From contig NC_077248.1 in NCBI RefSeq assembly GCF_947179165.1, positions 51,353,232 through 51,417,231 of the forward strand: a DNA stretch of 64,000 bases, given 5' to 3'. Source of the stretch: Solanum dulcamara. Lineage: Eukaryota; Streptophyta; Magnoliopsida; Solanales; Solanaceae. Every line of letters begins with the position of its first letter. The stretch's first letter is position 1. Under the pieces are notes generated by a model. It was not told where the DNA came from, did not search any database, and saw only the letters and a list, made by a program, of their open reading frames with translations. Shown here one piece after another: positions 36,123-48,214 of this stretch. The translations under genes and the position numbers were made by a program.

Positions 36123-37275
36123 ATGCCTTCTGAACATATAGCTAGTCAGAGAAACATTACTAGCACTGAGGTTCCATAGTTAGAGATGTCTCTACTAAGA
36201 ATAGGGGACAACCTGCAAGGTCTATTAAGGTACCCAAAATACCTATTGTTCAAACTATTCCTACTTCGAAGGTGGAATTAAGAGGAGCAATTTCCATGCT
36301 CACTCAACTGGTAGCTGCCCATATGGGTAACCATAGTTCACCAACTCCTAGATCTAGATATCAAGAGTCATCTTCCACCACAAGGATTAGAGATTTTCTG
36401 AGGATGAACCCGCCAGTCTTCATAGGATCTAAGGTTGAGGAGAATACTTAAAATTTTATTGATGAGATGTGAAAGATCTTGAAAGAGATGCATGCTAATG
36501 AGGTTGGGGTGTTGAGTTGGTTTCCTACCAGCTCAACGATATAGTGAACATATTATATGGGAGAAGAGTCGCGATGAAGATGCTGGACCTGTAGTTTGGG
36601 ATGAGTTTGAAAGCGCCTTCCTTGACCATTTCTTTCCCCAAGAGCAACAAGAAGCAAAAATTAAGGAATTTGTGAACCTCAAGCAGGAGAGCATGACTAT
36701 GAAAGAGTATAGTTTGAAGTTTATTCAGTTGTCCAAATATGCCACATAAATGATTCCTTATATAAGGGCCAAGATGAGGAAGTTTATCTCTAGCCTAGGC
36801 AAATATATAAAGAATTAATGTAAGGCAATGCTAATAATTTTTGACATGGAGTTTTCTAGATTGATGTTGTATGCTTAGTAGGTTTAGAATGACAAGATAA
36901 AGGATCGAGAAGAACACTTAAGCTAGAAGGCTGAGTCTGTTGGGCATAAGAACGAGCAAAACCAAGGGAATGGTAGAAAGTCCTTCTTTAGAAGAGGTCT
37001 TCTAATTATGCACCTTCCTCAACAAGTGCTTTTACACCTAATAATAGGTATGATTAGAGGCCATTGAGTCACCAAAACTTCCGATCTTAGGTTATTAGTC
37101 CCAAATAAGTATGGCTCAAGATTCTAGAAGAAATCCACCATGTACTAGATGTGGGAAGCTCTATTTGGGAGAGTGTCATGAGGGCACCAATGCTTGCTAT
37201 GGATGTGGAAAGACAGGCCACTTCCATAATGAGTTTCCTTCAAAGAGACAGAGAGATGGAGGTAGAAGAGCTTAG
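36123..37275 (+). pseudogene. Element C gag
   Basis: Start codon at 36123 (MPSEHIASQRN), then frame changes. Capsid words: MLTQLVAAHMGN, FLRMNPPVFIGSKVE, VWDEFESAFLDHFFPQEQQE, KEFVNLKQESMTMKEYSLKF, MRKFISSL. Nucleocapsid at 37138-37235 shows CTRCGKLYLGEC and CYGCGKTGHFHNEF, two zinc knuckles, the second with its last Cys replaced. Stops at 36179, 36450, 36740 and others. The capsid is about 330 codons, usual for the family. Confidence 0.82.
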
Positions 37276-37369
37276 TTGTTTTCTACAATATCGCAGAATA
37301 AAGGTAATCAAAGAGGTGCAGCTTTAGGTGCAAGCGGGGGAACAAACCTTTTGTATGCTCTAGGTAGTC

Positions 37370-37740
37370 GCTAAGACCAAGAGAATGCACCCGATGTTGT
37401 TACATGATCCGGGTGAACATTATCTTTTGTGACTCCTTACTTGGCTAATAAATTTGAGATCCTTCCTGAGTGTCTTCTTGAGCTTTTCAGTGTGTCTACT
37501 CTTGTTGGTGAGTCTATCTTATTTGAGAGGGTCTAAAGCGATTGTATTGTGTCAATCTATCACAAGGATACCATGGCTGACTTAGTTGAGTTAGACATGG
37601 TTGATTTTGATGTGATTCTTAGCATGGACTGGCTTTATGCTTGTTATGCCTCAGTTGATTGTAGAACCTGAATTTTCAACTTTTAATTTCCAAATAAGCC
37701 TATCTTAGAGTGGAAGGGGAGTTTGTAGTGCATAGGGGTA
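37370..37740 (+). pseudogene. Element C protease
   Basis: The frame FVTPYLANKFEILPECLLELF, VSTLVGESILFERV, MADLVELDMVDFDVILSMDWL, CYASVDCRT is the retropepsin-like protease region of plant gypsy elements. The active-site D-S/T-G word just upstream reads LHDPGEHYL, so Asp-Pro-Gly replaces the usual DPGST order in part. Stops after SILFERV and after the CRT word. Confidence 0.75.
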
Positions 37741-39290
37741 AATTTATTTCCTACTTTAATGTCAGAAAGTTAATCTCCAAGGGATGTATATATTATATAG
37801 TCTGTGTCAAAAATATTAATGATCAGGCTCCATCTCTATAGTTAGTTCACGTTGTGAATGAGTTTTGTAAAGTCTTTTCTAGGGATCTACCTGATAGAGA
37901 GATATACAATGGTATTGATGTCCTTCCTAATACATAACCTATCTCCATTCCTCCTTGTAGGATGGCTCCCATTTAGTTGAAAGACTTGAAAGAACAGTTG
38001 AAAGATCTCTTAAATAAGGGATTTATTAGTCTAAGTGTCTCACTTTAAGGCACTCCTATCCTATTTGGGAAAAATAAAGATGGGTCCCTTAGAATATCCA
38101 TTAATTACCGGTAACTAAACAAAGTCACAATAAAGAACAAGTATCCTCTCCCTAGGATAGATGATTACTTTGCCCAACTTAAGGGTGCCACATGCTTCTC
38201 TAAGATAGACCTTGGATAAGGTTATTGTCAATTGAAAGTGAGAGAATATGATATCCTGAAGACGTCTTTATGAACCCGCTATGGTCATTTTAAGTTTTTA
38301 GTTATGTCCTTTGGATTGACAAATGCTCCTATAGCTTTTATGGACCTCATGAACCGGGTATTTAAGCCATACATAGACATGTTTGTGATTGTCTTCATCA
38401 ATGATATTTTTGTCTACTCTAGAAGTAAGAGTGAATATGCTAACCGCCTTAGGATTGTCCTTCAAACTCTCAAGGAGATGGAGTTGTATGCTAAGTTTTT
38501 GAAGTGTGAGTTTTGGCTTGAGTCTATAGCATTCATAGGCCATATTATATCTAGTGATAGAATTTGAATTGATACTTAAAAGATTAAGGTCGTTAACTAC
38601 TGGTCTAGACCCACCTCTCCAACCGACATAAGGAGTTTTTTGGGTTTGGCTAGTTACTACAAGAGGTTTATTAAGGGATTTTCATCCATATCTTCACCAT
38701 TGACTAAGCTGACTCATAAAAAGGCTAAGTTTCAATGGACTGATGCTTGTGAAAAAAGTTTTTAAGAGTTAAAAGCTAGATTAAGTACTGCTCTAGTGTT
38801 GTCCCTATCCGAGGGAACAAATGGTTTTGTAATCTATTGTGATGCTTCCAAAGTTGGGTTAGGATGTTTGTTCATGCAGAAAGGTAAGGTCATTGCCTAT
38901 GCCTCTAAACAACTTAAGACCCATGAGAGGAACTACCCCATCCATAACTTTGAGTTGGTAGTTGTGGTATTTTCTCTAAGATCTGGTGTCACTATCTTTA
39001 TGTTGTACATATAGATGTATTAACGGACCATAAGATCTTGCAATATGTATTCAGTCAGAAGAAGCTGAACTTGAGGAAGAGAAGATGGTTAGAGTTGCTC
39101 AAGGATAATGATATGAGCATTCTCTACCACCCAGGTAAAGCAAACGTAGTTTCCAATGCTCTTCGCAGGTTATCTATGGGGAGTACCGCCTTTATGGAAG
39201 AGGAAAAGAAGGAGTTGGCAAAGGAAGTGCATAAACTTACGTATTTGGGAGTTCAACTTAATAGATTTAGTGAGGGTGGTACAATAGTCT
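37741..39290 (+). pseudogene. Element C reverse transcriptase and RNase H
   Basis: Linker, then [64 protein letters not shown]. The catalytic FIDD motif reads FIND because codon 38400-38402 is AAT. Thumb and connection: RPTSPTDIRSFLGLASYYKRF, KAKFQWTDACEKSF. RNase [44 protein letters not shown], a frameshift near 38985, then [27 protein letters not shown] sequence and NALRRLSMGS. Many domains are recognisable but stops (38569, 38578, 38764) inactivate it. Confidence 0.88.
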
Positions 39291-40735
39291 AGAATGGAGC
39301 TGAATAATCTCTAGTTGTAGAGGTGAAAGGAAAGAAAGATCAGGACCCCATGGCTTTCGCCAAAGGGAGAGATGGAGTGTTGAGATATCAATGGAATTAT
39401 GTGTTCCAAGTATTGATGGCATTCGAGAGAGAATCATGGCAGAAGCCCATAATTCCAGGTATTCCATCTATCCAGGTACAAATATGTACCACGACTTCAG
39501 AAAAGTATACTAGTAGAGTGGAATGAAGAGAGATATAGCAGCATTTGTGTTCAAGTGCCCAAACTGCTAACAAGTTAATGTTGAGCACCAAATGCCTTGT
39601 GGAGTGGATCAGAATATAGAGATATTTGAATGGAAGTGAGAGATGATCAATATGGACTTCATTACTGATTAACTACGAACCTACAAACAACATAACTCTA
39701 TTTGGGTGATTATGGATAGGATGACCAAATCGGCCTATTTCTTGCCAGTTAAGACTACGGACACTGTAGAGGATTATGCCAAACTATATCTTAGGGAGAT
39801 TGTTAGACTACATGTAGTTTCTTTGTCTATCATCTCATATAGGGAAGAATAATTCACTACTCAATTTTGGAAGTCATTTTAGAAGGGTTTGGGTTTAAGA
39901 GTAAACCTTAGTACTGCTTTTTATCCGTAGAAAGATGGCCAGGCAGAGCATACAATACAAACTTTGGAGGATATGTTGAGAGCCTGTGTCATTGATTTCA
40001 AAGGTAATTAGTATAATCATTTACCTCTTTTTTAGTTTACATACAATAATAGCTTCCATTCGAGTATTCAAATGGCTCCTTATGAATCTCTATATGGAAG
40101 AACATGTAGATCACTAATTAGTTGGTTCGAAGTTGGTGAAGCTGAGTTGATTGGACCAGACTTGGTTTCCCAAGCTATGGAGAAGGTGAAAACCATCCAA
40201 GAGAGGTTGAGGACTACTCAGAGTCGCCAAAAATCCTACACTGATGTTAGGAGGAGATATTTGGAGTTTGAAGTGTATGATTGGGTATATTAAAAGTTTC
40301 ATCCATGAAGGATGTGATGATATTTGGAAAGAAAGGAAAGCTTAGTCTCCGCTACATTAGTCCTTATCAGATTGTGAAGAAGGTTGGTAACATAGCCTAT
40401 GAATTGGAGTTGCCCCCTGAGTTAGCACTTATTCATCTCGTGTTTCACATCTCTATGATTAAAAAGTGTTTGGGAGATCCTTCACTTGTTTTCCTGACTG
40501 AAAGCATTGGGGTGCAATAGAGTTTGAGTTATAAAGAGATTCCAGTTCAAATTCTTGATCGTCAGGTTCACAAATTAAGAACTAAGGAAGTGGCATTTGT
40601 CAAAGTCCTATGGTGAAATCAATTTGTTGAAGAGACTACATGGAAAGCCGAAGAAGGTATAAAGGCTAACTATCCTCATCTATTTATGCCTTCCGATGAT
40701 GAAGTTCAAGGTAATATTTCTTACTTCTACCTTTG
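39291..40735 (+). pseudogene. Element C integrase and chromodomain-like tail
   Basis: Decayed zinc-binding domain (39400-39590), then MDFIT (first Asp), DRMTKSAYFLPVKT, DYAKLYLREIVRLH, IISYREE (the second catalytic Asp is Tyr at 39838-39840), DGQAEHTIQTLEDMLRAC (Glu kept), YNNSFHSSIQMAPYESLYGR, SWFEVGEAELIGPDLV, AMEKVKTIQERL. The tail: GKLSLRYISPYQI, VFHISMIKKCLGDPS, QILDRQVHKLRTKEVAFVKVLW, ATWKAEE-like, YPHLFMPSDDE. Ends before the purine tract at 40878. Del/Tekay-type chromovirus. Confidence 0.87.
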
Positions 40736-40877
40736 AGTCGAGGTGTATTCTTGAGTTTGAGCCATTGACTATTTGAGTACGTGTTGTTTGAGCATTGGCG
40801 TTTTTTAGAAATTAATTGTCTTAATAATATTCGTTCTTGATGTATCCTAGTCTCATCTTCATTCGAGGACGAATGAT

Positions 40878-40895
40878 CCCAAGGGGGAGAGATAT
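40878..40895 (+). other. Polypurine tract of element C
   Basis: CCCAAGGGGGAGAGATAT directly precedes the 3' LTR start TGTAACACCCC. Confidence 0.92.
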
Positions 40896-43062
40896 TGTAA
40901 CACCCCCTAAAACATTATATGTGGTGTTTCAATTCTCGACGAAAACCATACAACTTCTGTATTTTGGGAATAAGTTTTCATAGGACGGTCTAAATTAGGT
41001 GATTAAAATTTTTGAATAATCCGACATCATTACCTATAACTTTTGTGACCATATTTTAAGATTCGGAGGCTAAGTAGGTCAAATAAATTAATTTTTATAA
41101 TACATGGTACTGTGATAAAATGGAGTATTTGTAGAAGAAAAAAATATATTTCACTGTAGGATACTCCAAATCGGTTGATTCTTGAATGATATGAAGTAGA
41201 CTTCTAAAGCTATAACTCATATGACTAAATCATAATGAGGAAGTTATCATATTCAAACACAGCTCCGAAAAGGGGTATTTCGTTAAAATAAGGTTCATGT
41301 CACCAACCATTGAAAGATCTAGATCAATTTGACATCATTCATGACATCAATAGTCCTCCATTTGACATCACCCATGACAATACAATCCTCCATTGAATTT
41401 TTAAGATCATTCTTTGTAATTATTTTTATTTATTTTTTGGTTCATCCTCCATACCTATAAATATCACCTTTTTTACTAATCTTATTCATCAAGCTTTCTC
41501 AAGCGACTCTTCTCTCTATACACTTTTTGACTCATTCTCAAATAATTTTAGTTTTACATAGTGTAGAAATACTATTCCGATGATTCTTATACTTTCGGTA
41601 ATACACAACATGTTTCGGCGAGATGAAAAATCTAGGGATTCAAGAGTGTTCATTGAGTTCTTCACTTTGAAGTAAAAAGTTTCGAATTCCAGGTATGTAA
41701 GGCTATTCATAGCATTGGATTGAGTTCTTACATACGCCTAATAGTTAAATTCATCGTAATTGAGTTATAGTTGAGTTTTACCCTAATTCTTGAATTCTAA
41801 ATAAGTTAATTCTTCTTTTATTTGGTTAGATATATTTATGCATTGAGATTATTATTATTTTTAACTCTTATATTTTTGGAATTATTGTTCGTGGCTACTT
41901 TCCCATGAACCCTAATTGATTTGATGTTCATGAATATGTTTATGCGTGTTTTGAATAAAGATGTTGGATTTTAATATTTACTGACAAAAAGAGTAATTTA
42001 AATTAATACTATATGTATTTTATTGAGTTTTAAAAGAGCAAAAAAATTAAGTTTAAATAAATTTGATTCTTTGGATTTAATGATATTTTGAGCAAGATAT
42101 TTTGATAGGATAAAAATGATGTTTTGAAGTGTAATGATTGATGAAGAGGTAATGAGATGAGTTTCATGTTTTAAATAAAATTCCAATAAGACTAGATGAT
42201 GAGGTTAATATGAGCATATATTTTTTGAGTAGTACTAAACACCGAGTTGGATAAGAGATTAATTAACTCAAACCCCAAAACTATGTAGCAAGCGTAAGAT
42301 AGAGGCTATGCCTCTTAAGTTCCAAAAAGAGGACTTTGATGATTGGATCCAAGATGGTGATGTCCTTTACCCTGGCAAGATATTGGATGGATGTGCCAAT
42401 GATATTTCTTCGTTGAACCATCACTAGCTCATAAGTGATGGTTGTCGGTTATAGAAACTCCCAACTGAGTAAGCATTGCTTATTATTATTTTTAAACTTG
42501 CATTACATATTGATGTTGAGATGATGTTGCGTTCTGAGTTGAGTCTTCCTAAGAGGAGTTTCTTGATATCTGTCCTAACTTTTCTGCTATTTTACATACT
42601 CGTACAATCCATATACAGACTTTGTTCAACCTACATCATTTTATGATGCAAATACAGGTGTCAGAGATCTTCAATAGGTGCATCATTGAATATTATTACT
42701 TTCCAGCTATTTGGTGAATCTTTCTTTTACTTGGAGGAACTCTTTATCCTTTTATTATTATTGAGTATTATATTTCTTTTGACGTAGACATTGACATATC
42801 ATTGGCACAGTCTAATACTATTAGAGGCTTCATAGATAGAGGTTGATGATGTAATTAGAGTAGTTATCCTTTAAAACTACTTCTTCTAAATATTATTTCT
42901 TTCCTTTGATGTTGATGGTGGCGATCCCATATAAATATTCTTATTTTCACTTAATTCTTCCGCTGATGAACAAATGAGTGATGAGAAAAAGTGGTTCTCT
43001 CATAGGCTAGAGATGCTTTCTGAATGTCGGCCGTACCTAGGGTACCCTCTGGGGGCGTGACA
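40896..43062 (+). repeat. Element C 3' LTR
   Basis: TGTAACACCCC to GGGGGCGTGACA, 2167 bp; better preserved at both termini than the 5' copy. TATA box at 41456-41463. The TSD GTAAC follows at 43063. Confidence 0.93.
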
Positions 43063-43067
43063 GTAAC

Positions 43068-44480
43068 TTTACCATATCTGCAGTGGTCTCTTTGGTGACT
43101 TTCTTGAGTTTTTCCTTATGAAAGTGAGACATAAGAAGAAGATCGCGAATCTCAAAATTCCCATCCATTGAATTTATGTCCTCTAGTATCTTAGGATAAT
43201 CTGAAGCATAAGGAGGGGGATTGGAGAATGAAGGAAGGTCTGATGGAGGAATTTTAGCCTTAGAAGATGAAGGGGCATAATTTCCATCAGAATCAGATTT
43301 GAGAAGCTAAGAGACACAAGTTTTGACATACCCCATACAACCAAAGGCTTTGGAGTTGTAACATTGCTTGACCAGAATAGGGGGAAAGTAATCAAGACAG
43401 ATATGATTAGCCTAGAGGATGCGAGTGATCAGGATCCCATATGAAAGGCTAGAATAGTCAAAAGTTGAGTCCAACTTAATGTTAAGAATAAATGAAGAGA
43501 GCTTGAGATGATGTTAGCACAAAAGGCAGTAGGTGATGCGAGTATCACACGTAGTAAGAGTAGAGTGACAACTTGTACGAGGAAGAAGAGTAGTTCCAAT
43601 GATGTGAGCAACTACCCTTGTTTCAAAGGAGACATCCTTAGAACCTAACTGAAAGGAAAGGTTGACGGTGGATTCTGACGCAATGGCCCTTTTTTTTCTT
43701 AAAATGACAAACCAAAATCTAAGGCTAGGAATATTTAGAGGTAGTAGAGATACCAGAGCAAGAAATTTCAAAAATAGCATCGAAGATGTCACAGTCAAGA
43801 AATATTCTTTTTCCAAGAATAAAAGTTTCCAACTCTCATGTCTTAGACGACCTAAGCTTAGAGTAAAAGAGACGAACAAAGGGCTCATACACAGTGTTTG
43901 GCGTAGAGGAGAAGATATTCCCCCAGCCTTGAAAATCAAATACTTCTTTACTAGGACAGTTGAGAGAGGATAGGAGATTTAGATCAACAATGCGACCATG
44001 TACCACTATTTTTATTTGAGAGAGTGAAAGAGGGATTTGTGAGAGGATCCCAAAAATCACTTTTGACATCTAAGGTACTATCAATATCGAACTTTACCTT
44101 CTTCTTCAATTGCCTCCTGATTCATCTTTAATGGGGAGTTTTGGAAGATGAGAACATTTTGAAGAACCTAAGAGGGATTGATACTCTGAAGGATCAAAGT
44201 CAACTGGATGGGGGAGAAACGACTCTCTTTCCATTATTTCTAGAGATTTTTTGAGAGGGAAGAATTGAGGATTTAAAGGTTTTATCCATTGATAGAGGTG
44301 ATTAGAACAGGGGATGGGAGTGTAATTTAAACAAAATAGAGGAAGATGAAGAGGAAGAGTAGAAGAGCAAACAAATTGTAGGAAAAGGAGGGTATTGATG
44401 TGAAAAGTGAGTCAAGAAAGGAGAAGATCTAGTAATATTACCTAAAAAGGGAGAAGATGTCAGGTAAAAAAAGGTAAAAA
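43068..44480 (-). pseudogene. Sirevirus envelope-like region (degenerate)
   Basis: Minus strand between RNase H and the 3' end. A frame at 43836-44069 contains GRIVDLNLLSSLNC, FDFQGWGNIFSS, TVYEPFVRLFYSKL, followed after a stop by FILGKRIFLDCDIFDA. The F.FQGW...F...VYE..VR.F pattern is that of the plant-transposon or envelope-like domain carried by Sireviruses downstream of pol. Whether such proteins ever worked as envelopes is unproven. No signal peptide is visible. The frame is broken by several stops and by element C, which is inserted at its 3' side; non-functional. Confidence 0.72.
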
Positions 44481-44499
44481 AAATCAGCTAAATATTCAA

Positions 44500-45163
44500 C
44501 ACGGATTCTCAATTATTCTTAAGGATTTTTGGAGAAAATAGAATCTTCAAGAAAGGGTTTTGTAAATATATCAGCTAACTGACAATCAGTATTAACAAAA
44601 TATATTTCAACATCTCTTTTGAAAATATGATCTCTAATAAAATGATTCTTTATGCAAATATGCTTTGCTCTAGAATAATGCACATGATTTTTTGACAAAA
44701 AGATAACACTAAAATTATCACACAAAGTTTCAACAAATTTTTAAGAGATATCATAATCAACTAATTGATGAATTATCCAGAAAGATTGAGTACAACATAA
44801 ATCAATAGGTACTCAGTTTCAGTTGTAGAGATAAAGACACAATTTTCCTTTTTACTATTCTAAGAAATTAGAAAATTTCCAAGAAATTAACAAGTACTAG
44901 TTGTGCTTTTCTGATCAATTTTGTCACCTGCAAAATTAGCATCTAAAAAACTCTTTAAATTAAAGTCAGTAGAGTGAGCATACCAAATACCAAGGTAAGT
45001 GGTTCCCATAAGATATCTAATGATCCTTTTCGCAACAACTAAATGAGATTTTTTGGGAGCTGACTAAAATATTGCACATGTACACACACTAAACATAATA
45101 TCTGGTCGACTAGCTATTAAATATAAGAGAGATCCAATCATACCTCAATATTTGGTTTCATCT
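44500..45163 (-). pseudogene. Sirevirus RNase H and RT C-terminus
   Basis: Minus-strand reading from 45163: GMIGSLLYLIASRPDIMFSV, LGIWYAHSTDFNLKSFLDANFAG (RNase H start, with SDAD... reduced to LDAN), a decayed middle, then HYSRAKHICIKNHFIRDHI and VNTDCQLADIFTKPF, the standard copia RNase H end. Stops in the middle third. Upstream it is cut by element E, and RT continues at 55734. Confidence 0.87.
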
Positions 45164-47376
45164 TGTAAGACTCCATAAGAACAAAATACGAACGAAAGAA
45201 AAAAATTCAAATCGGATTGAAACTGACTCATGTCTACGAGTCAGTCTACGACTCATAGAAGTTGTTATGGGTCTTAAACTTGACTCGTAGATGTGAAGAA
45301 GAGGATTAGAAGTTTGGAAAAGTCAAGTTAGGGTCAACGAGTCTAATGAAGACTCATAAAATAGTCTACAACTCATAGAAATAAGTCGTAGAGTAGGCCT
45401 CAAACTGTGCGAAGCACTGACCCTCAGAATTTGTTCTACAACTCAATAGGTTGAGTCGTAGAGAGGTTTAAGACTCGTAGAAATGAGTCATGATGAAACT
45501 TCAGAGACTATCAACTTGCAGGTTTTTTAAACCTACAAGAAGAGCCATTTTGATGACCCGTAGATAGGATGACGATTTGTAAACACGAATCTAGCAAAAT
45601 TACTGAGGCTCTATTTTTAGGCCTTTCTCAGGACCCGTAGAACGAGTCGTAATGAAGATTCCTCACCATATATATGATCCGTAGACTCAAGGTGTAGGGT
45701 TGTCTGATTGAAATTTTAATGATGGGTAGTTTGGTATTTTTTCTATATTCTAATAATATATGTGGATATTTTTAAGGACTCGATTCATTACGAATTGCAT
45801 CCTAAATACTCCTAAACTCTTTATTTTCTCTCATTTTTTCCCAAACAAATTTTAGACTTCTCTCCTAAGGTTCCACAAGAGTTCATCAAGCTTCCATTAG
45901 GGTTTCTTCAAGATCAAGTCTCCTTTCTCAAATTCAATTCTAATTTCAATCAATGTATGTCCGGATTGGTTCATGAGTCCCTTCCACTCATGGAGTCCAA
46001 CGTTTATTTCAAAAATCTCATGAAATCTCATTACTTTTAAGCATTAATTTTTTGGAATTGTGTTGGTTTATTTCAATTTAATTTTAAATCATTGTGTATG
46101 ATCATTATAAGTATGTTTCTACATAAGTTGCATGATTGCAAGTTGAATTTTGAAAGCATGTGCGTAAAGCTAGTTCACTGATGAATTATATGAATTATGA
46201 TAATGGAGCCCAATATTTTCAAAGTATTCTCATGTTTTTTCAATCAAATTTATTATGTATATGAGTTTACTATAAATTCAAGTATCAATTCTGATCATGA
46301 ATTACAAGTCTGTTCAAGATATAAAATTCATACAAGTTATGAAGTAAGGTAACTTAGGTCCCTATGTGGTGACCTAAGACCTAATGATATGAATTGTGCA
46401 ATTATGGTTTGTAATGATGAAAGACCTATTCTCACATTGAAACTATGTTATGAAATGAGCTACTCTATAATTTTCAAACCTATGATCATCACTATGATAT
46501 ATGTTCATTATAATTTCTATGCTATGTATGATTTTATGGGATTTGACTTAGCACCGAGTAGACTTGAGGTAGATTCCCTACCAAAAGACTTAGAACTAGC
46601 CTCATGTCTCATAAACTACATGCCACCTTAGGTTGCCTTATGAATTAGCTAGTGGATCCACATATAGGGTATGTACAAGACCCACCTAGCGGGGTAGAGT
46701 CTATCTTAATAAGAGGATTCCCTTCATTGTATGGGAAGACAACGAGATTCCATGTTGTAGCTCGCATGGTCTTATTATCAGTTATGGTTGATATCCCACC
46801 TATGTATATAAGTATCATGTTATTTTATGCTCTTCAACTACGTCTTTTAAATTCTTTCATCATCATGGTATTTCTCATGACTTTATTTATCCTTTTTACT
46901 ATGTATTCTCTTGGTCAATGCATTTTATGATTTCTATTGCATATTATGCCCACATACTAAGTAAATTCAGATGTACTAATTATTTTTATTATCTCATAAT
47001 GTAGGGGTTGAGCCATGTGCCTAGTTGACCTTGCTTATCCAAGAAGTTGTGATGAGTCATCATCTATCGAGGACTAGTTTTGAGTTGTTGTTCTCTTATT
47101 TCCAAAGACATTAATTTTCATATATTAAGGATGAGCTAGGGATATGTTTTAGCCTCAGCCCATGTTCATGATTAGAGAAATTAGTTGGACAAATATTGAG
47201 TCTATGTTGTCAAGATATATTCTACATTTATGATTCATGGTTTAGAATATCTTATGATGATGTTTCCGCATTTAATTTACCTTATATATGCTTTATGATA
47301 TAAAAAGAGGCTTGGTTGGATGCCTACAGAGTTTCGATTGTCGTGTTATGACTAGGTTATAGTTTGGGACGTTAAA
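45164..47376 (+). repeat. Element E 5' LTR
   Basis: About 2213 bp, TGTAAGACTCC to GGGACGTTAAA (a decayed ...ACA end), immediately before the PBS. U3 (45225-45680) is packed with words such as CTACGAGTCAGTCTACGACTC and TTGAGTCGTAGAG. The leader and U5 words (GGTTTCTTCAAG, TTCATGAGTCCCTTCCACTC) match the general layout of the N LTR. Confidence 0.82.
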
Positions 47377-47380
47377 AACA

Positions 47381-47392
47381 TGGTGTTAGATC
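47381..47392 (+). other. Primer-binding site of element E
   Basis: TGGTGTTAGATC, three differences from TGGTATCAGAGC, four bases after the LTR end. Confidence 0.75.
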
Positions 47393-47590
47393 CAAGTTTA
47401 AGATGTCCTAGGGTATCCAACATTCTGCGTCAAGTAGAGTATTATTCATTGATCTGAAGTGCACCACATCTATGAATAGGATGTTATAAGACGTTTTAGG
47501 AATTCTCACTTCTTTCATGTTCTATGTCATGCTATAAAGTTTACCTTAAGACTTCCTTTCCCTAACGTTCTTCCTTTACGATTTTCAGAA

Positions 47591-48214
47591 ATGATGCCTC
47601 CAAGAAGACCACCATTGCCAAAGCAAAACAATGCTAATAAATCCCAAATTCCTAATGCGAAGTTCCATACTGCCATTACTATGCTAGCCCAAGTGGTAGC
47701 CAACCAAGGGGTTGCGACTCCTCCTAATATTCCTACTCCGTCCACAAGAGTGAAGGAGTTTGCTCGAATGAACTCTCTGATGTTTTATGGCTCAAAAGTT
47801 GTTGAGGATCCTCAAGAATTCATAAATGAGGTCTACAAGATAGTGAGCATTATGGGGGTGTCGTCTGAAGAGAAAGAGGAGTTAGTATCCTATCAACTTA
47901 AGAGTGTTGCACAAGTATGGTACATCCAATTGAAGCTAGAAAGGGTAGATGAAGGTCCTATTAAATTGGAATCCTTCAAACTTCCTTTCCTTGATTGTTT
48001 TTTCCCTCTTGAGCTAAGGGAAGCTAAAGTGTTGGAGTTCTTTAATCTTCGACAAGGTAATAGGGGAATGAAGGACTATGCCCTCAAATTTACTAAGTTA
48101 TCCAAGTATACTCCTTTCCTGGTTTCCAATCTACGTGCCCGAATGAGTCAATTCATATTGAGGGTGTCTGACTTGGTTGCTAAGGAATGTTATACCACCA
48201 TGCTTGTGAAATAA
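47591..48214 (+). pseudogene. Element E gag, capsid part
   Basis: A 207-codon open frame, the longest gag segment in the window. It starts MMPPRRPPLPKQNNAN (the second Met is the family's usual MPPRR start), then TAITMLAQVVANQG, STRVKEFARMNSLMFYGSKVVEDPQEF, YKIVSIMGVSSEEKEELVSYQL, AQVWYIQLK, FKLPFLDCFFPLELREAKVLEFFNLRQGN, MKDYALKFTKLSKY and RARMSQFILRVSDLV. Capsid identity is certain. A TAA at 48212 breaks the frame before the zinc knuckle; the original frame continued to about 48700. No mutation is needed upstream, so this is the best-preserved frame of E. Confidence 0.9.

Larger units (their letters stand above)
33788..43062 (+). mobile_element. Element C: full-length Ty3/gypsy chromovirus (degenerate)
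   Basis: 9275 bp with LTRs of 2117 and 2167 bp, PBS TGGTATCAGAGC, gag with two zinc knuckles, protease, RT, RNase H, integrase and chromodomain-like tail, and a purine tract. The perfect 5-bp TSD GTAAC flanks it (33783-33787 and 43063-43067). It is inserted in the 3' region of the Sirevirus in the opposite orientation. LTR copies differ by about 12% in a 245-base stretch; the 5' copy also lacks about 50 bp present in the 3' copy near 42250. Coding regions contain many TAG/TAA stops, so the element is inactive. Confidence 0.95.

Noticed and set aside
43183..43939. A 141-codon minus-strand frame as an independent hydrophobic protein
   Set aside because: It overlaps the envelope-like frame in another register. 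The conserved FQGW/VYE pattern lies in the neighbouring frame, so this one is a shadow.
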